From Wallacemonas rigidus (lineage: Eukaryota; Euglenozoa; Kinetoplastea; Trypanosomatida; Trypanosomatidae), in assembly GCA_030849045.1 (NCBI GenBank), contig JASAOL010000559.1, forward strand, positions 1-64,000: DNA of 64,000 nt. The letters run 5' to 3'. Shown here in pieces: positions 28,345-40,000 of this stretch; the stretch's first letter is position 1; each line of letters begins with the position of its first letter. The notes below the pieces were generated by a model that made no database searches, was not told the DNA's origin, and saw only the letters and a list, made by a program, of their open reading frames with translations. Position numbers and translations under genes: made by a program.

Positions 28345-30387
28345 CTATACTGCGCCGTACGACTTCACAGGTTCTCCACCCGTGAGACCGACGCGTGTGT
28401 AGCCCCCATCGGCACGGACAAGCGCAGCAAAAAGAGCGGGGAAGGACACGGCTAAGCCTTCCGGCACTTCGGCGAAACAGACGAATAGAGTTGTCACACT
28501 GCTCTCGACAATTTGAAGAACCGTGGCAGTGATCAAAGACGCCAGCAGGAACACCAACACGGCGAACCAGAAGCTCCACATGACGATACCAGCGACAAAG
28601 GCGACCGCGAAAGACGCGAAGAGGCCCAAAATATCCACCGCCTGCTCCGCGAGTGCGTCGTTGAAGAAGGCGGAGAAGAAGCACTGCGTAGTCAACGCCC
28701 AGGTCTTCTTGGCGCTCTCAATATAGCCGCTGCCGTACACGGCGACGTGTACGAATGCGTACAAGTTGAAGTACTGCACGACGGCCTCCAAGCAACGCAG
28801 AAAGCAATCACACACACAGCCAAAAAAGTCTTGCCCGTTGTTGTCGCCGGCGTTGCGGGCGACGTTACTGACGAAACGCAGAAAGCGGATCACTGCGACG
28901 ATGAGAGACCCAAAGCAGATCGAACCGATGCTGGTCGTCGTGGCGCGACGGAAGGAGGCGCGGATCGGCGAGCTCGGCATGTGCGCGTTTCCACCCGCGA
29001 AGTACCACGTGGCGACAACGCCACACGCGGTCACGTGCATCACGTTCTCCATCACCTGCTGAACCCAGAACACGGCGAAGCACACGGCGAGCGCGTACAG
29101 ACCATCCCTGGCCGTCCCCACACCAGCCAAGGCGTGTAAAACGGGAATAAGCAGCAGAAAAGCACAAAACACGGCGAAGAGGATGGAGAGGAAGGCCAGT
29201 AGCACGGAGAGTACGGCCAGGCCCTTGTGATGGCGCAGTATGTTCGCGGCAGTGCTCAACAGCGCGCAGGCGAAGGGCATCCGATCGCGAATGAGGTAGA
29301 GCCACAAGAGTGGCATCGACGCGCATCCCAGCAACAGCATCCCGTACATGAGCTGACCGTGGAACATGGTCGTCATCGCCACACCGGTCATGACAATGCT
29401 CGACGTCCAGCACTCAGCCACGATCAGCTGGAGCGGCATCCACTGGAGCACCACCAGCGCGACTAGCGACGCCAAAAAGGACACCACCACCCAAACCAAC
29501 ACCCAAAATGTGGTAATAGCAATACTGCGCAGGGTACCTCGCCACGGCATCACAGCATCCGCGATCGCCTGCGTCACCTGCTGCGGGTCTTCAGACCCGT
29601 TCTTGTCTGTCTGCACGCGCCAGATGGCCATCAGGCCCGCCGCCATCGCACGCACACCGCGCACAGAACCAGGAATCTCATCGTTGTTGGCGCGTAGCAC
29701 ACGGTCCATATCGCGCAGTGCGTTCGCCAACGCAGGCGACGGCAGAGCCTCGAGGCCAGCGAGCGCCTTCTGCGGCACCGTCATGCCCGAGTCCGCCCCC
29801 TCTGCGGCGATCAACGCCGCGCTTGTGCTCGGCTGCGTGTTGCGCACGATCATTTCAAGCATATCGGGTGTCAGCTCGAAGTAGTGGATGTCAATGAGGC
29901 CCCAGAGAATGATAACGAACACGAGGCCGAAGAAGAAGAGAGCCGCCCAGCAGTCCTGGCAACCGCGGTCCCGGAAGCGCCAGAGCTCGTTGGTAGAGGG
30001 GCGCCCTGCGGGTGTCTTGAAACCTGAGACCTGCCGGCGCGCGGCCTGTGAGAGACGATCGACACCACCAGGACCACCAGTGCTCCCCACGGCTGCGTCG
30101 GTCCCGGCGGACGCGCTGCCGCCGTGTGCGTCGCCTTGCTGTCGCTGGCGCTGCTGGTTCATGTGGTTGCGCCGCATAGCCTCGGTTGTGGAGCTCTGCA
30201 GGAGGTCATTGACTTCATCGGCGACTTCAGTGGCCTCAGCGCGGAGGAAGTCGCTACTCCCGTCCTCCTCGATGACCCACTCATCGTAAATAGGCACGCC
30301 TGGGCCGAGCTCGCTCACATAGGGGTCCTCGTGCTGCTCTGCGAAGAGCTGAGGCTCGCGGGAATACAAGTCCTTCGGATCACTCAT
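28345..30387 (-). CDS. Choline-transporter-like protein (CTL/SLC44 family)
   Basis: A 680-residue multi-span membrane protein. After a ~130-residue cytosolic N-terminus, FRDRGCQDCWAALFFFGLVF matches the CTL first-helix region. A large loop (about 165-285) is followed by roughly nine more hydrophobic segments. The C-terminal family signature is clear: SIGSICFGSLIVAVIRFLR, then CLEAVVQYFNLYAFVHVAVYG, then SAKKTWAL. SLC44 proteins carry choline and, in some cases, ethanolamine across plasma or mitochondrial membranes, feeding phosphatidylcholine synthesis; the substrate here is inferred. The frame is open to 30786, but a pyrimidine tract ends in CTCAG two bases before this ATG, so the upstream part is not in the mRNA. 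Confidence 0.9.
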   Translation of the reverse strand: MSDPKDLYSREPQLFAEQHEDPYVSELGPGVPIYDEWVIEEDGSSDFLRAEATEVADEVNDLLQSSTTEAMRRNHMNQQRQRQQGDAHGGSASAGTDAAVGSTGGPGGVDRLSQAARRQVSGFKTPAGRPSTNELWRFRDRGCQDCWAALFFFGLVFVIILWGLIDIHYFELTPDMLEMIVRNTQPSTSAALIAAEGADSGMTVPQKALAGLEALPSPALANALRDMDRVLRANNDEIPGSVRGVRAMAAGLMAIWRVQTDKNGSEDPQQVTQAIADAVMPWRGTLRSIAITTFWVLVWVVVSFLASLVALVVLQWMPLQLIVAECWTSSIVMTGVAMTTMFHGQLMYGMLLLGCASMPLLWLYLIRDRMPFACALLSTAANILRHHKGLAVLSVLLAFLSILFAVFCAFLLLIPVLHALAGVGTARDGLYALAVCFAVFWVQQVMENVMHVTACGVVATWYFAGGNAHMPSSPIRASFRRATTTSIGSICFGSLIVAVIRFLRFVSNVARNAGDNNGQDFFGCVCDCFLRCLEAVVQYFNLYAFVHVAVYGSGYIESAKKTWALTTQCFFSAFFNDALAEQAVDILGLFASFAVAFVAGIVMWSFWFAVLVFLLASLITATVLQIVESSVTTLFVCFAEVPEGLAVSFPALFAALVRADGGYTRVGLTGGEPVKSYGAV

Positions 30388-31016
30388 GACTGAGAAGTGA
30401 AGAAGAAGAAAAAAGATGCGCTTTCCGTGGTTCTGTGTGATATTTCTTTTTTTTTTTTTTGTGCAGATGACGGCAATAGCACGCCACGTCACTCTTCCTT
30501 TTTTTTTTTCTGTTGATGAAGTCTCAAAGACTTTTGTTTGATTGGTTCTTGTAACCGTCACGGAGGTGTGCTTTTTCTTCTTTTTGCGTGGTAAGCGAAG
30601 GAATCTGCGAAATTGGAAGAAAAGAGAGCGAGAGAGGGAGAAATAGTGATCGTGTGAGTCGTGCGGAGAGGGACGTGCGTTTCCCAAATCAGAAAGAGTC
30701 TCAACAACACGATTAAAATGAGCCGCGGATGTTTGACCCCGTGTCGTGCACATCCGCACCCTCACGGTTGCTGCACGCGTGTGCATGAGACACGTACAAG
30801 TCTGCGCGCCTCTTCCTCTTTTGTGGTTGTTATTGGATTCATGTCACGCACAAAGCAAACGCAAAGAAAAAAAAAAAAGTGCGAACGAGATCGGCCTCTC
30901 AGGTGCAAAGAGAAACAAACCCAGCGCGCTGGAACAACAGAAAAGCAGACGAGCACTCTCTTCAAAATGAAAATATATCTTCAAAGTAGACAGAGAAACA
31001 TCCATTCGAGACGCGC
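30388..31016. other. Intergenic region
   Basis: Contains the CTL acceptor and T/A runs at about 30448-30460, 30498-30509 and 30867-30880. No gene. Confidence 0.6.
30390..30415 (-). promoter_or_regulatory. Spliced-leader acceptor deciding the CTL start
   Basis: CT-rich tract (CTTTTTTCTTCTTCTTC) followed by ACTTCTCAG; AG at 30391-30390. The ATG at 30387 follows after only 2 nt, so the spliced leader would supply nearly the whole 5' UTR. Confidence 0.65.
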
Positions 31017-34000
31017 TCAGCGACGCTTCGCCATGCGCGGAGGGGGCTTGTTTCCGTCCACAGCCGTGAAAGGTCGGACCCCGCCGTGCACATCGGCGAC
31101 CCCTGCATCGCTCGTTCTCGCAGTCGCAGAGCCTGCGATGGATACGGGTGTGCTGGCGCGTGTCCCCGTAGACCGCGCCAACGCCGCAGCTGGTGGCATG
31201 GCTGTTGGTGTGGGTGGCTGCGCTGGCTGGGCAGCAACGCTTTCCTCATCTTCACGTTTCTCGTCGGACGGTGCGGAGAGAACGGTCTCTCTTCGCACAT
31301 CCGCCCCACTGACCCCGTCGTCCGCCTCCTCCTCAGCCGAACCCTGATGCAGTGCTGTGGCTCCCTGCCCTTGCTCGCCATCCACAACATCCGTGCTCAT
31401 GGCGATGGTGGGTGACGAGGCGGGGGGAGGAGGGAATAGGTAGCGGTCCACGTACGTGCGCTGATAGCGCCAGTCGGACGCCAAGAGCGAGGCCGTGGTC
31501 GGCTGCTGGTAGCGAGGCATCGGGTCAATACCGGCGGCGGTGGTCGGCGGGGAGCCCTCGTAGGAGGGTGACATCAGCGGCTGACGTGTCGCTGTGCGGT
31601 GGAGTTCGCTGAGCTGCGCTGCCACGTGCTGCGCGTGCGAGCGAGTGTCGTCCTCGTGCCTCGCCGCGCGCTCGGCTTCCTCTCGCGCACGTCGTTTGTC
31701 ACGCTGCACCTGTTCCTCCATTTTCTTCCGCTGCACGGCGTCAGCCAGTGCACGGAGCGCCTCGCGCTGACCGTCAGGGGCTGCTCCCTTGTCGTCACCA
31801 CCGAGCGCTTCTCGTGGTGATGGCGGAGGCGATGCCCGCGGATGACGCACGGGCGAAGGTGAGAGCGGGGCTGGCGAGAGAAGCCGCGAGGAGGCGATCG
31901 GGCGATCGGAGCGCGCTGGGTGTGAATCCACACTGCCCGTCGTGCGTGCGCGATTGTGCGCCGCAGACGCCCGACCCAATCGTCCGCGACTACAACTTCC
32001 CAAGTCACTACTACCACCACGTGCACGACCGCGCAGAGGTGTACCTGCGGCTGATGTCTGACCGACTAGCGGGGGCATACCAACACCGCGTCCGGCACGA
32101 CCGCGAGTGCGACTGCCGCCACATGCCGTAGAAGAAGAAGAAGCTCCACGCGCGGGTGCAGACACTGCGCGTCCTCGTGCACCGGTCGTGTGTGCCGCCG
32201 GCGGATGGAGCCGGCCGCGTGTGGGCGTGTCGGACAAGGCCATCGATGTCGCTTGCGAGTAGTACGCTTCAAACGCCCTGTCGACGGAATCGGCACTGCT
32301 GGGCGGTGAGGGTGGCGATGGCCCGTCTGCAGAGGAGGTGGAAGACACCGAGACGACAAGTGGTGACGCCTCATGCGCGTTGGTGGCGCCGCCGTGAGTT
32401 GAGGTCTGCTTTACCGGTGTCGTCTTGACATCTTCATCGACGACGTTGTCGCACACATTTCTCGCCTGCGCATGCGTGGTGTGTGCGTCGTGCGAGTGCG
32501 TGTCGCTCGGACGCTTCGTCGCACTGTCAGCCCCACTGTTTGCAGATATCGGGGAGGACGGTGACGAAGGTCGCACGCTACGCACTTGAGGCGGCCCAGC
32601 AGGGGCCTCGGGGTGCGCGTGACCGTCGTCCGCGGCGATGTACGCCTGATTTCGTGCGTGCCCTTCGGGCTCGGTCGCTGCTGTTGATGTGAGCGTGTTT
32701 AGTGCACTCGCGTGGTGGGCTGGCGGCGTCAAACTATCCGCGCGGATGGAAACAACGTGCTCGGCCGCGTCGTCGCCGTCCATGTGCGAGTGAATCGACT
32801 CCTCGGACGCCTGGCGAGTGAAGTGCCGATCGCCCATGTCACGCAGACGCGCTTCGACACTATCACCATCGGTGCTGACTTGATCGACATCAGAAATCCT
32901 TGACAATTCGCCTCGTGGAAGATCTTGAGCGTGTCGGCTCGACGAAGAGAGTGAACGACTGGCAGAGGAATCGGCTACAGTCGCATTCGCGTCCCTGATC
33001 GGTGTGTGCACTGGCGTCGCGTCGTGCTCGGCGTCGTGCGCGAGGTGTTGTTCGTGTTCGGCCACATCCTGGCCTGACGCACCGCCCTCAGGCGTCTCCG
33101 GAGAAAAGGAAACTCCCTGTCTTTTGCGCTCTCCGTGAGGGTCCTTGGCACCGTCCCCAATCACCTTCGTCTCGTTGTGTGGTGGCGCTGGTAGCCCATC
33201 CGTGGAACCCTCCGTTCCTGGTGGTGGTGGTGGATCAATCCCTCGTGGTGCCTCGGTGTCGACTGGAGGTTGGTGCGTCTTGTTTGTGTGTACAGGGGTA
33301 AAGGCAGCGCGCGATGCAGGCTTTTCCCTCTCCGTCGTTTTGTGGAAACGCGTGGGGCCGTGGTGTGTGGACGGCTGCGTGTGCGACTCGGGCTTGACGT
33401 GCGGCACTTCTTTCGGACGCTTCAGTCGGCGTGGTGGACGCCATGGTGTGGCCTTGAACGGGAGCGGAGCGCCATGTTGCTTTTCGCGTCGCCCACCCCC
33501 TCCGTCACCTCCTGTGCGTGCCTCGGTAGTCGTAGGTCGCCCTTCCTGGGGTGGTGCGGGAGGGTCGGCGAACCACGGACCGTACCTGCGCGCGGTGGGT
33601 GCGGTCGACGTATCGACAAGCGCGCCATCTCTTGCGGTGACTGCGGCGGCGGGGCGGCGCATGCCACTGTCGTCACCGTACTGCACGCGTAGGCCTCGCG
33701 TAAGCGGCAGTGTCGGTCGTCGCGCGGGCCGTTGGTGAGGTGGTGCCTGATGCGACACGGGAAAAGGAATAGACCACGCCTTTGGTGAGCGCGGTGCAGC
33801 GCGGGTGGCCGCGTGTCTTGGCGAGTCATCTGCCTGCGACTCCCCACGTGGAGGATCGCTCCAAATGGATGCGAAGGGCGTATCCGTCTCCTCTAGTCGG
33901 CCGCCACGATCGCCGTCCGTTTGGTCATTGAGAACGTGCAGGGTGCGGGGAACACGCGGGCCACTCCTATCAGATGGTGTATCGACAGAGTGAGTGTCTA

Positions 34001-37000
34001 GCTCTTCGCCAACCGCGAATTCGCGTTCGCGCGCGGATGAAGACATCGGACCTTGATGGGCTTGCGAACGGGGCTTGTGCGCCTGCTGGTCACGGCTTTC
34101 GGGGAACGGTTGCAAAGAGGCGAACGAGTCCTCCCACGAAGGCGGCGTGCTGAAGCGCGTACCGCTTCTCTCCTTCTCGTCGTCGGAGCGCGCCGTGTGT
34201 GCGTCTTTGTACACCTCCGGTGTCACGCTGTCTCGATCACCGTCGCCATCGCCGCCTTCAACGTCGCGTGCTGCGGAGGATCGGTACGTATGCGGCATCG
34301 GCGCGGGCGGTGGCGTCTCTCGCTGAGCCTCTTCGTCACTGGTCGTGCCCGCCGGTGAAGGGACGATACGCGCTCTGTCTCGCTCGCTCGCATCGACTTC
34401 AGGGGCCCAGCGATCGTCACCTTCCTTGTCCTCCTGGACTGTTGACGCAGAGGAAAAGGCTACATCAGAGTCGTGTGTCTCTGTGATGGTGCCGATATCG
34501 GAATCCACCGTCACTGTAGAGGGCAGCTGGCTGGCGGATCGCGCGTGGCCGTGACGGATCGCTTCCGATCGCTCTTCGGGATTCTGAGGTCCACCGACGG
34601 CACCGTCTAAATCGTGTCCGTACACGCTCTGGTGCTCACCTTCCTCCCCCGGCACGCCGTCACGGCGATCCGCCAAGTTGTTTGAAAGAGAATAGTCGAC
34701 GCTCGCGGAGGTCGTCGCGGCGGCGGAGGTGGTGTTCGAAGAGGAGGAGGTAGCGAACGGCAGCAGCACAAACTTCGCGTCCCGCTGCGTCGCAGTGCCC
34801 TCCACATCAGGGGCGCGGGGCTCCTCATTGGAGAGCGCTTCCTCATCCCGCTGCAAGTGCATTGCGTACCGATGGATAAGCTGCTTCTCGACCACACGCT
34901 GCCGATGACGGCGTTCTTCTTTACTGAGACGGCGAAATATTTCAAGCTTTAGCCCCTCTGGTGTCCGATCCCCGAGAACGGGCTCAGCTAGTCCGTCAGG
35001 GGAACGGAGAGTATCGCTAGCAGACACTGAGAAAGGAGACGCGCTCCCAGGTGAGCCACTACCTTCGGACGACGGGGGAGCAGGCGTTGGTGCGCCGTCC
35101 TCGTCGTCGCCGCTGCTCACGCCGGGGAAGCGGCGCACCACAGCGTGCGGTGCGTCCGACGTGGAGGCGTGCAGGGCGGGTGCCTCTGCTTCCTCGTCCG
35201 CGCTGTCCGCCGCGTCCAGTGCCGCAGCAGGGGAGCTCACGCCGTCCTCGCCGACGGGCTGCCGCTGCGCAGCGTCCTGCTCCGGGTGCTCGGTGCCGGC
35301 AGTGGGCCCGGGCTTCGTGCCGTCGCCGTCCTGGGCGGGTGCCTCCGCTTCCTCGTCCGCGCTGTCCGCCGCGTCCAGTGCCGCAGCAGGGGAGCTCACG
35401 CCGTCCTCGCCGACGGGCTGCCGCTGCGCAGCGTCCTGCTCCGGGTGCTCGGTGCCGGCAGTGGGCCCGGGCTTCGTGCCGTCGCCGTCCTGGGCGGGTG
35501 CCTCCGCTTCCTCGTCCGCGCTGTCCGCCGCGTCCAGTGCCGCAGCAGGGGAGCTCACGCCGTCCTCGCCGACGGGCTGCCGCTGCGCAGCGTCCTGCTC
35601 CGGGTGCTCGGTGCCGGCAGTGGGCCCGGGCTTCGTGCCGTCGCCGTCCTGGGCGGGTGCCTCCGCTTCCTCGTCCGCGCTGTCCGCCGCGCCCAGTGCC
35701 GCAGCAGGGGAGCTCACGCCGTCCTCGCCGCCTGGGAGACTCGCCGTCGCGGGCGGCTGTAGCCAACCCGTTGTTCGTCGCTCGACACTCACGGCGTCTC
35801 GTGGCGCTTGGAGAAGAGCGATGACCGGCTCGTGCGCGTCGCAATCTGGGACAGGCTTTGTCGGGCGACGCGCATCGTCGCGTGTCTCTTCGTGAAGTGC
35901 GGAGGGTGGGAATAGAGTGAGTTGCGGCGGAGCGGCACTGCTGGCCTCGCGGTGCTCGTGCTTCGCAGGGACAGTCGGAACGGCGTCAGTGCCGCTATAC
36001 CACTCTGCTGTACTCTCTTCTAGCGCGCTCGCTTCGTGCCATTCGTCCGCTGCGAGAGGCTGCGCAGCCGCAGTCGTGGGTGAGGTGTGTCCATCGCTGG
36101 CGTGTGGTGTGGTGTGCACAGATTCTATTGCCATTGTCTCAATCGGTACAAAAGAGCTGTCATGTGCGAACACGCCCGACCACGGATGTTGAGTGACGGG
36201 GGGTGTCTGCACTTCATCTCGTGACGTTTCGTTGTCGCGGGCGAGTGGAGATGGCGACCGTGGTGGTGGCGACAACAATCGCTGCGAGGAGCGTCTGTCG
36301 ACAGACAATGGCAAGTCCACCGCAGCGAGACCCGGCAGTGGCCTTCCGTCGCTGGCTCTGTCGTTGTCATTCGTATCACCATTCTCGCCATCACACGCAT
36401 GCGAGCCCTGTTCGTACTGTGTACCCACACTTCGACTTGTCGGATGTATCGCACGCGTCACATTGGCGTCCTCGTCTGAGTCCACAGTGTCGTTGAGCAA
36501 CTGCGTTGTGCTTGTTCCCACCTCACAGAGGCGCGGCGAGAACATGGAAGTCCCCACGGTGACCTGGCCACCTTTGGCGAAGAGGGCGACCGAGCCGGGC
36601 GGTGATGTGTCCGAGGCCGCATCGCGCGTCGACCTCGGAAACGCGGGCGACTCGAAGAGAGGGTCTGTCCCGAAATCCACGTATTGCGGTCGTTCAGAGA
36701 TGCGCGAGGCACGCGGCTGCGAAGGCTGCGGTGGCAGAAGTGTGAAGGACACGTTCGGTGACGACGATGATGTGTTGGTAGTGGCCATCGGTGTCAGCGG
36801 TGAGGTACGGTCCAGCCGGCGCACGTCCATGTGTTCCTCGCCGCACACGTCGACGCTTCGAATAGGATCGGTGCCTATGCTGTGGCGCGTCACTTCCGTT
36901 CTGTTTCCCACGGCGAGTGCGGACGACGTACACACTGGGTCCGTCCCGGTATCACGGACAGGCACGGGAATGGGATCTTCACCCACCTCCTCGCTCGCGA

Positions 37001-40000
37001 AATGATGCGCGTCAGTTCCCATGCTCCGCTGAGGTGCGACGGGCAGCGGACTCGTGCTCGCATGCTGGACATGCACAACACCGTCCGCGCTGGTACTCGT
37101 GGCCGCGTGCGACGCACTTACAGGCTCTGGCGCGACGGTGTTCGTGGCGATGGAGGTCACCGCGATGCGAGCGGTGCTGGTGCCGACCGTGACCGTGCCT
37201 TCGCTCACGAGAGCGGGTACGCCGATGTGGCGATGCGGGGTCGGTGGCAGGGGATCGACGCCCCTTTCAAAGGACGCCGCGAGAGAGCTCGTGTCGGTCG
37301 CTACAGTGAACCGCACTGTTGCTTCCGTGTTCGTCGACATGTGAGAGTGCGCGAACGGCAGCGGGTCCACGCCGACGTGCGAGGTAGACGTTGGGGTTGT
37401 GTTGGTCGCGTGTTCACGCGATGCACACACGACGGGATCAGCGCCAGCATCACGCACGACAGCCCTCTCTGTGTTTGTGGCGGCCGCGGCAAGAGAGAAG
37501 ACGCTGGCACCTGTCATCGTCCCTTGGGCCGACACGGACGGCGGCACCTCCGTGTTCGTTGCCGTCGTGTGACGCTCCGCTACGACTACAACGTCCACCT
37601 CCGTCTCGGTAGCCATGTCGACAGACGTTGTGAGCGGCCACAAGTCCCCTTCGTGTACACGCGTACCAACAGAGTGCTGCGAAAACCGCTCTGTGTTTGT
37701 ACCCGCCGCCGCACCTCTCGGCACCGTCATCTCGACAGGATCGAGCCCGACGTGATGCTGGGTGAAGAAAGGAGTGCTGGTGCTGACGTCGTGTGAGCGC
37801 GCCGGCACGGTGGTGTTCGTCGCTACCGTCGCCCGTTCCGGCGGCGCTGGCGTGTTCGTAGCGACCTCGACACGCGGCGCCTGTGCGGCCACCGGAAGCG
37901 CGTCGACGCCCCGATCGTTCGTCACCCACGTCATAGGGCTGCTTCCAACATGTCGCACAGAGACTATCTCCGTCGATGTCGCTGTGCTCTGCCACTGAGG
38001 CGTGTCTGTATTGGTGCCCATCGTGTATGTGGGTGGGGGCGGAATAGGCTCCACTGCCGCCTCCACGCCGATCACTGCCACAGGACTGAGGCCCACCTCG
38101 CGGGTCTCCCAGATGAGCGGACCGTGTGCTGCGTCGCGCACCGATGGTCCGCCGGGTGTGTTCGTCGCCACGTTGTGGGAGGCCTGCGCAGGTGCCATGT
38201 TCGTTGCCGTTGACAAACCCTTCTCGTCAGTACGCGCATAGGTGCGTGCCGCCCCTTCGGGCCCTTCCTCAGCCCAGTCCGCTGCGCCGCTGACCTCCAC
38301 CACGCGCCTGGACGATACGACGGACTCGTCTTGTGCTGTGGAGCACTTGAGCTGTGCGCTGGCGCCGTTCATCACGTTGAGCGACGTCTCGAGAGTGTGT
38401 GCGCCGACGATGGGACTCGTGGCGCTCTCGCAGGTCCGCGTCGCTTGCGGCGCCCCGGGTGCGAAGACATCCCGCGTGTCCGTCCAGGCATCAACCAGCG
38501 TGGCTGCGTCGAGGCCTGCACGGGCGAAAGAGGAGCGCTCCGCCCCAAGAGGCACCAACTCTTCGGTACCAGTTGCCACAGAACACAAGATGCTGCGCTC
38601 TGTGTTGACACCGGCATCGCGTGCGTCCGGTGCGTCGGTGTTCGTACCCGCAGTGTGGAGGCCCTCCTCGAGTGGGTGGACGCCGGCGTCGCGCGCGCCC
38701 GGTGCGTCTGTGTTCGTACCCGCGGTGTGGAGGCCCTCCTCGAGTGGGTGGACGCCGGCGTCGCGTGCGACCGGTGCGTCGGTGTTGGTGCTCACTGCGT
38801 TCGTACCGTGCCGCTCTGTGTTGACACCGGCATCGCGTGCGTCCGGTGCGTCGGTGTTCGTACCCGCAGTGTGGAGGCCCTCCTCCACCGGGCTCACGGC
38901 GACGTGACGTGCGACCGGTGCGTCTGTGTTGGTGCCTGCCGTGGTCAGGCCCTCCTCCACCGGGCTCACGGCGACGTGACGTGTGACCGGTGCGTATCGA
39001 GCTGTCGAAGAGCGAGGCTGTGTCGGCTCTTCGCCTCGTCCATGGACCGCACTACGGTCGGTGAGCGGACTTGTCGGCGTCGGTGGCAGGGAGGCGGTGA
39101 GAAGATGAGCGGCTGGGTGAGGCGAGTACAGGTCAGGTGAAGTTTGTGTGCCGCGTGCATAGCGGTCCGAGTGACGGTCTTGGCAGCGCGCATCCTCGCT
39201 CATACGTGAAGTCTCCACATCCTTACTCTCGCGGACCGCAGAGTGCGGCGAGTGGCGCTTCTGTGTGCGGACGCGGCGCCACTGCTCAGGTGAAGGGAGA
39301 GGCGGCTGCCGTTGCCGTTCAGGCGTGTCACGTGTGCGCGTTCGAGATCCGCCGTACCGAGGCGGCGAGTCTTCTTGTACCCGCCTTGGTCGCCCCGTTC
39401 GCTGCCGGGGGCTTGTGCTAGCCAGGGGCCGCCAGGGCGACGTCGGGAATGACGACAGCGACAACGGTGGCGCTTCTGGCGAGTGCGTCAGCCCGACTTT
39501 GCGGGGCGGCGCACCGCGTCTCTCGCGAGGGCTCTGGGAATGACTGGTGCTCCCGGTGCTGGAGCTGCGGCTGGGTGTGTCGAGGGCGGCGAAGAGACGA
39601 TCAAGGCGCGCGCTGGGGCCGTGAAGACTGCCCAAGGTTGACGGAAGCGATGAGAGGCTGCGCTCGGTGCTGGCACGCGCCGGTGCGTCTGGCTCCGATG
39701 ACGCCGTCTGAGCTAATGGTGGACTGATGCGAGGGTCCCACCGCGGTTGTTCATCGAGTGTGTCGAAGGTTGGTAGGCCCCGCAGGAGGGGTGAGGCGGA
39801 ACCGGTTCGGCTTGTTCTGTTGCCGCGTTGTACGGGAGGTGATCGCGGAGGAGAGTTGCTGCCGTACGGCTCCGCGCGCTCGCGGTCGCGTGTGGGTGAG
39901 AGTGTGCGTCGCAGCACGGCGACCCTCAATGTGGCATGTGGTATACGTGGCTTTAAGCTCGACCGTGAGGTCAACGCAGGTGCACCGAACCTGGCATGGT

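Noticed and set aside
30388-30786. N-terminal 133-codon extension of the choline-transporter-like frame
   Set aside because: Low-complexity Lys/Phe runs, and it lies upstream of the splice acceptor at 30390.
36831-37796. 321-codon plus-strand frame within the giant gene
   Set aside because: Arg/His-rich reverse reading of the repeat region; no independent support.
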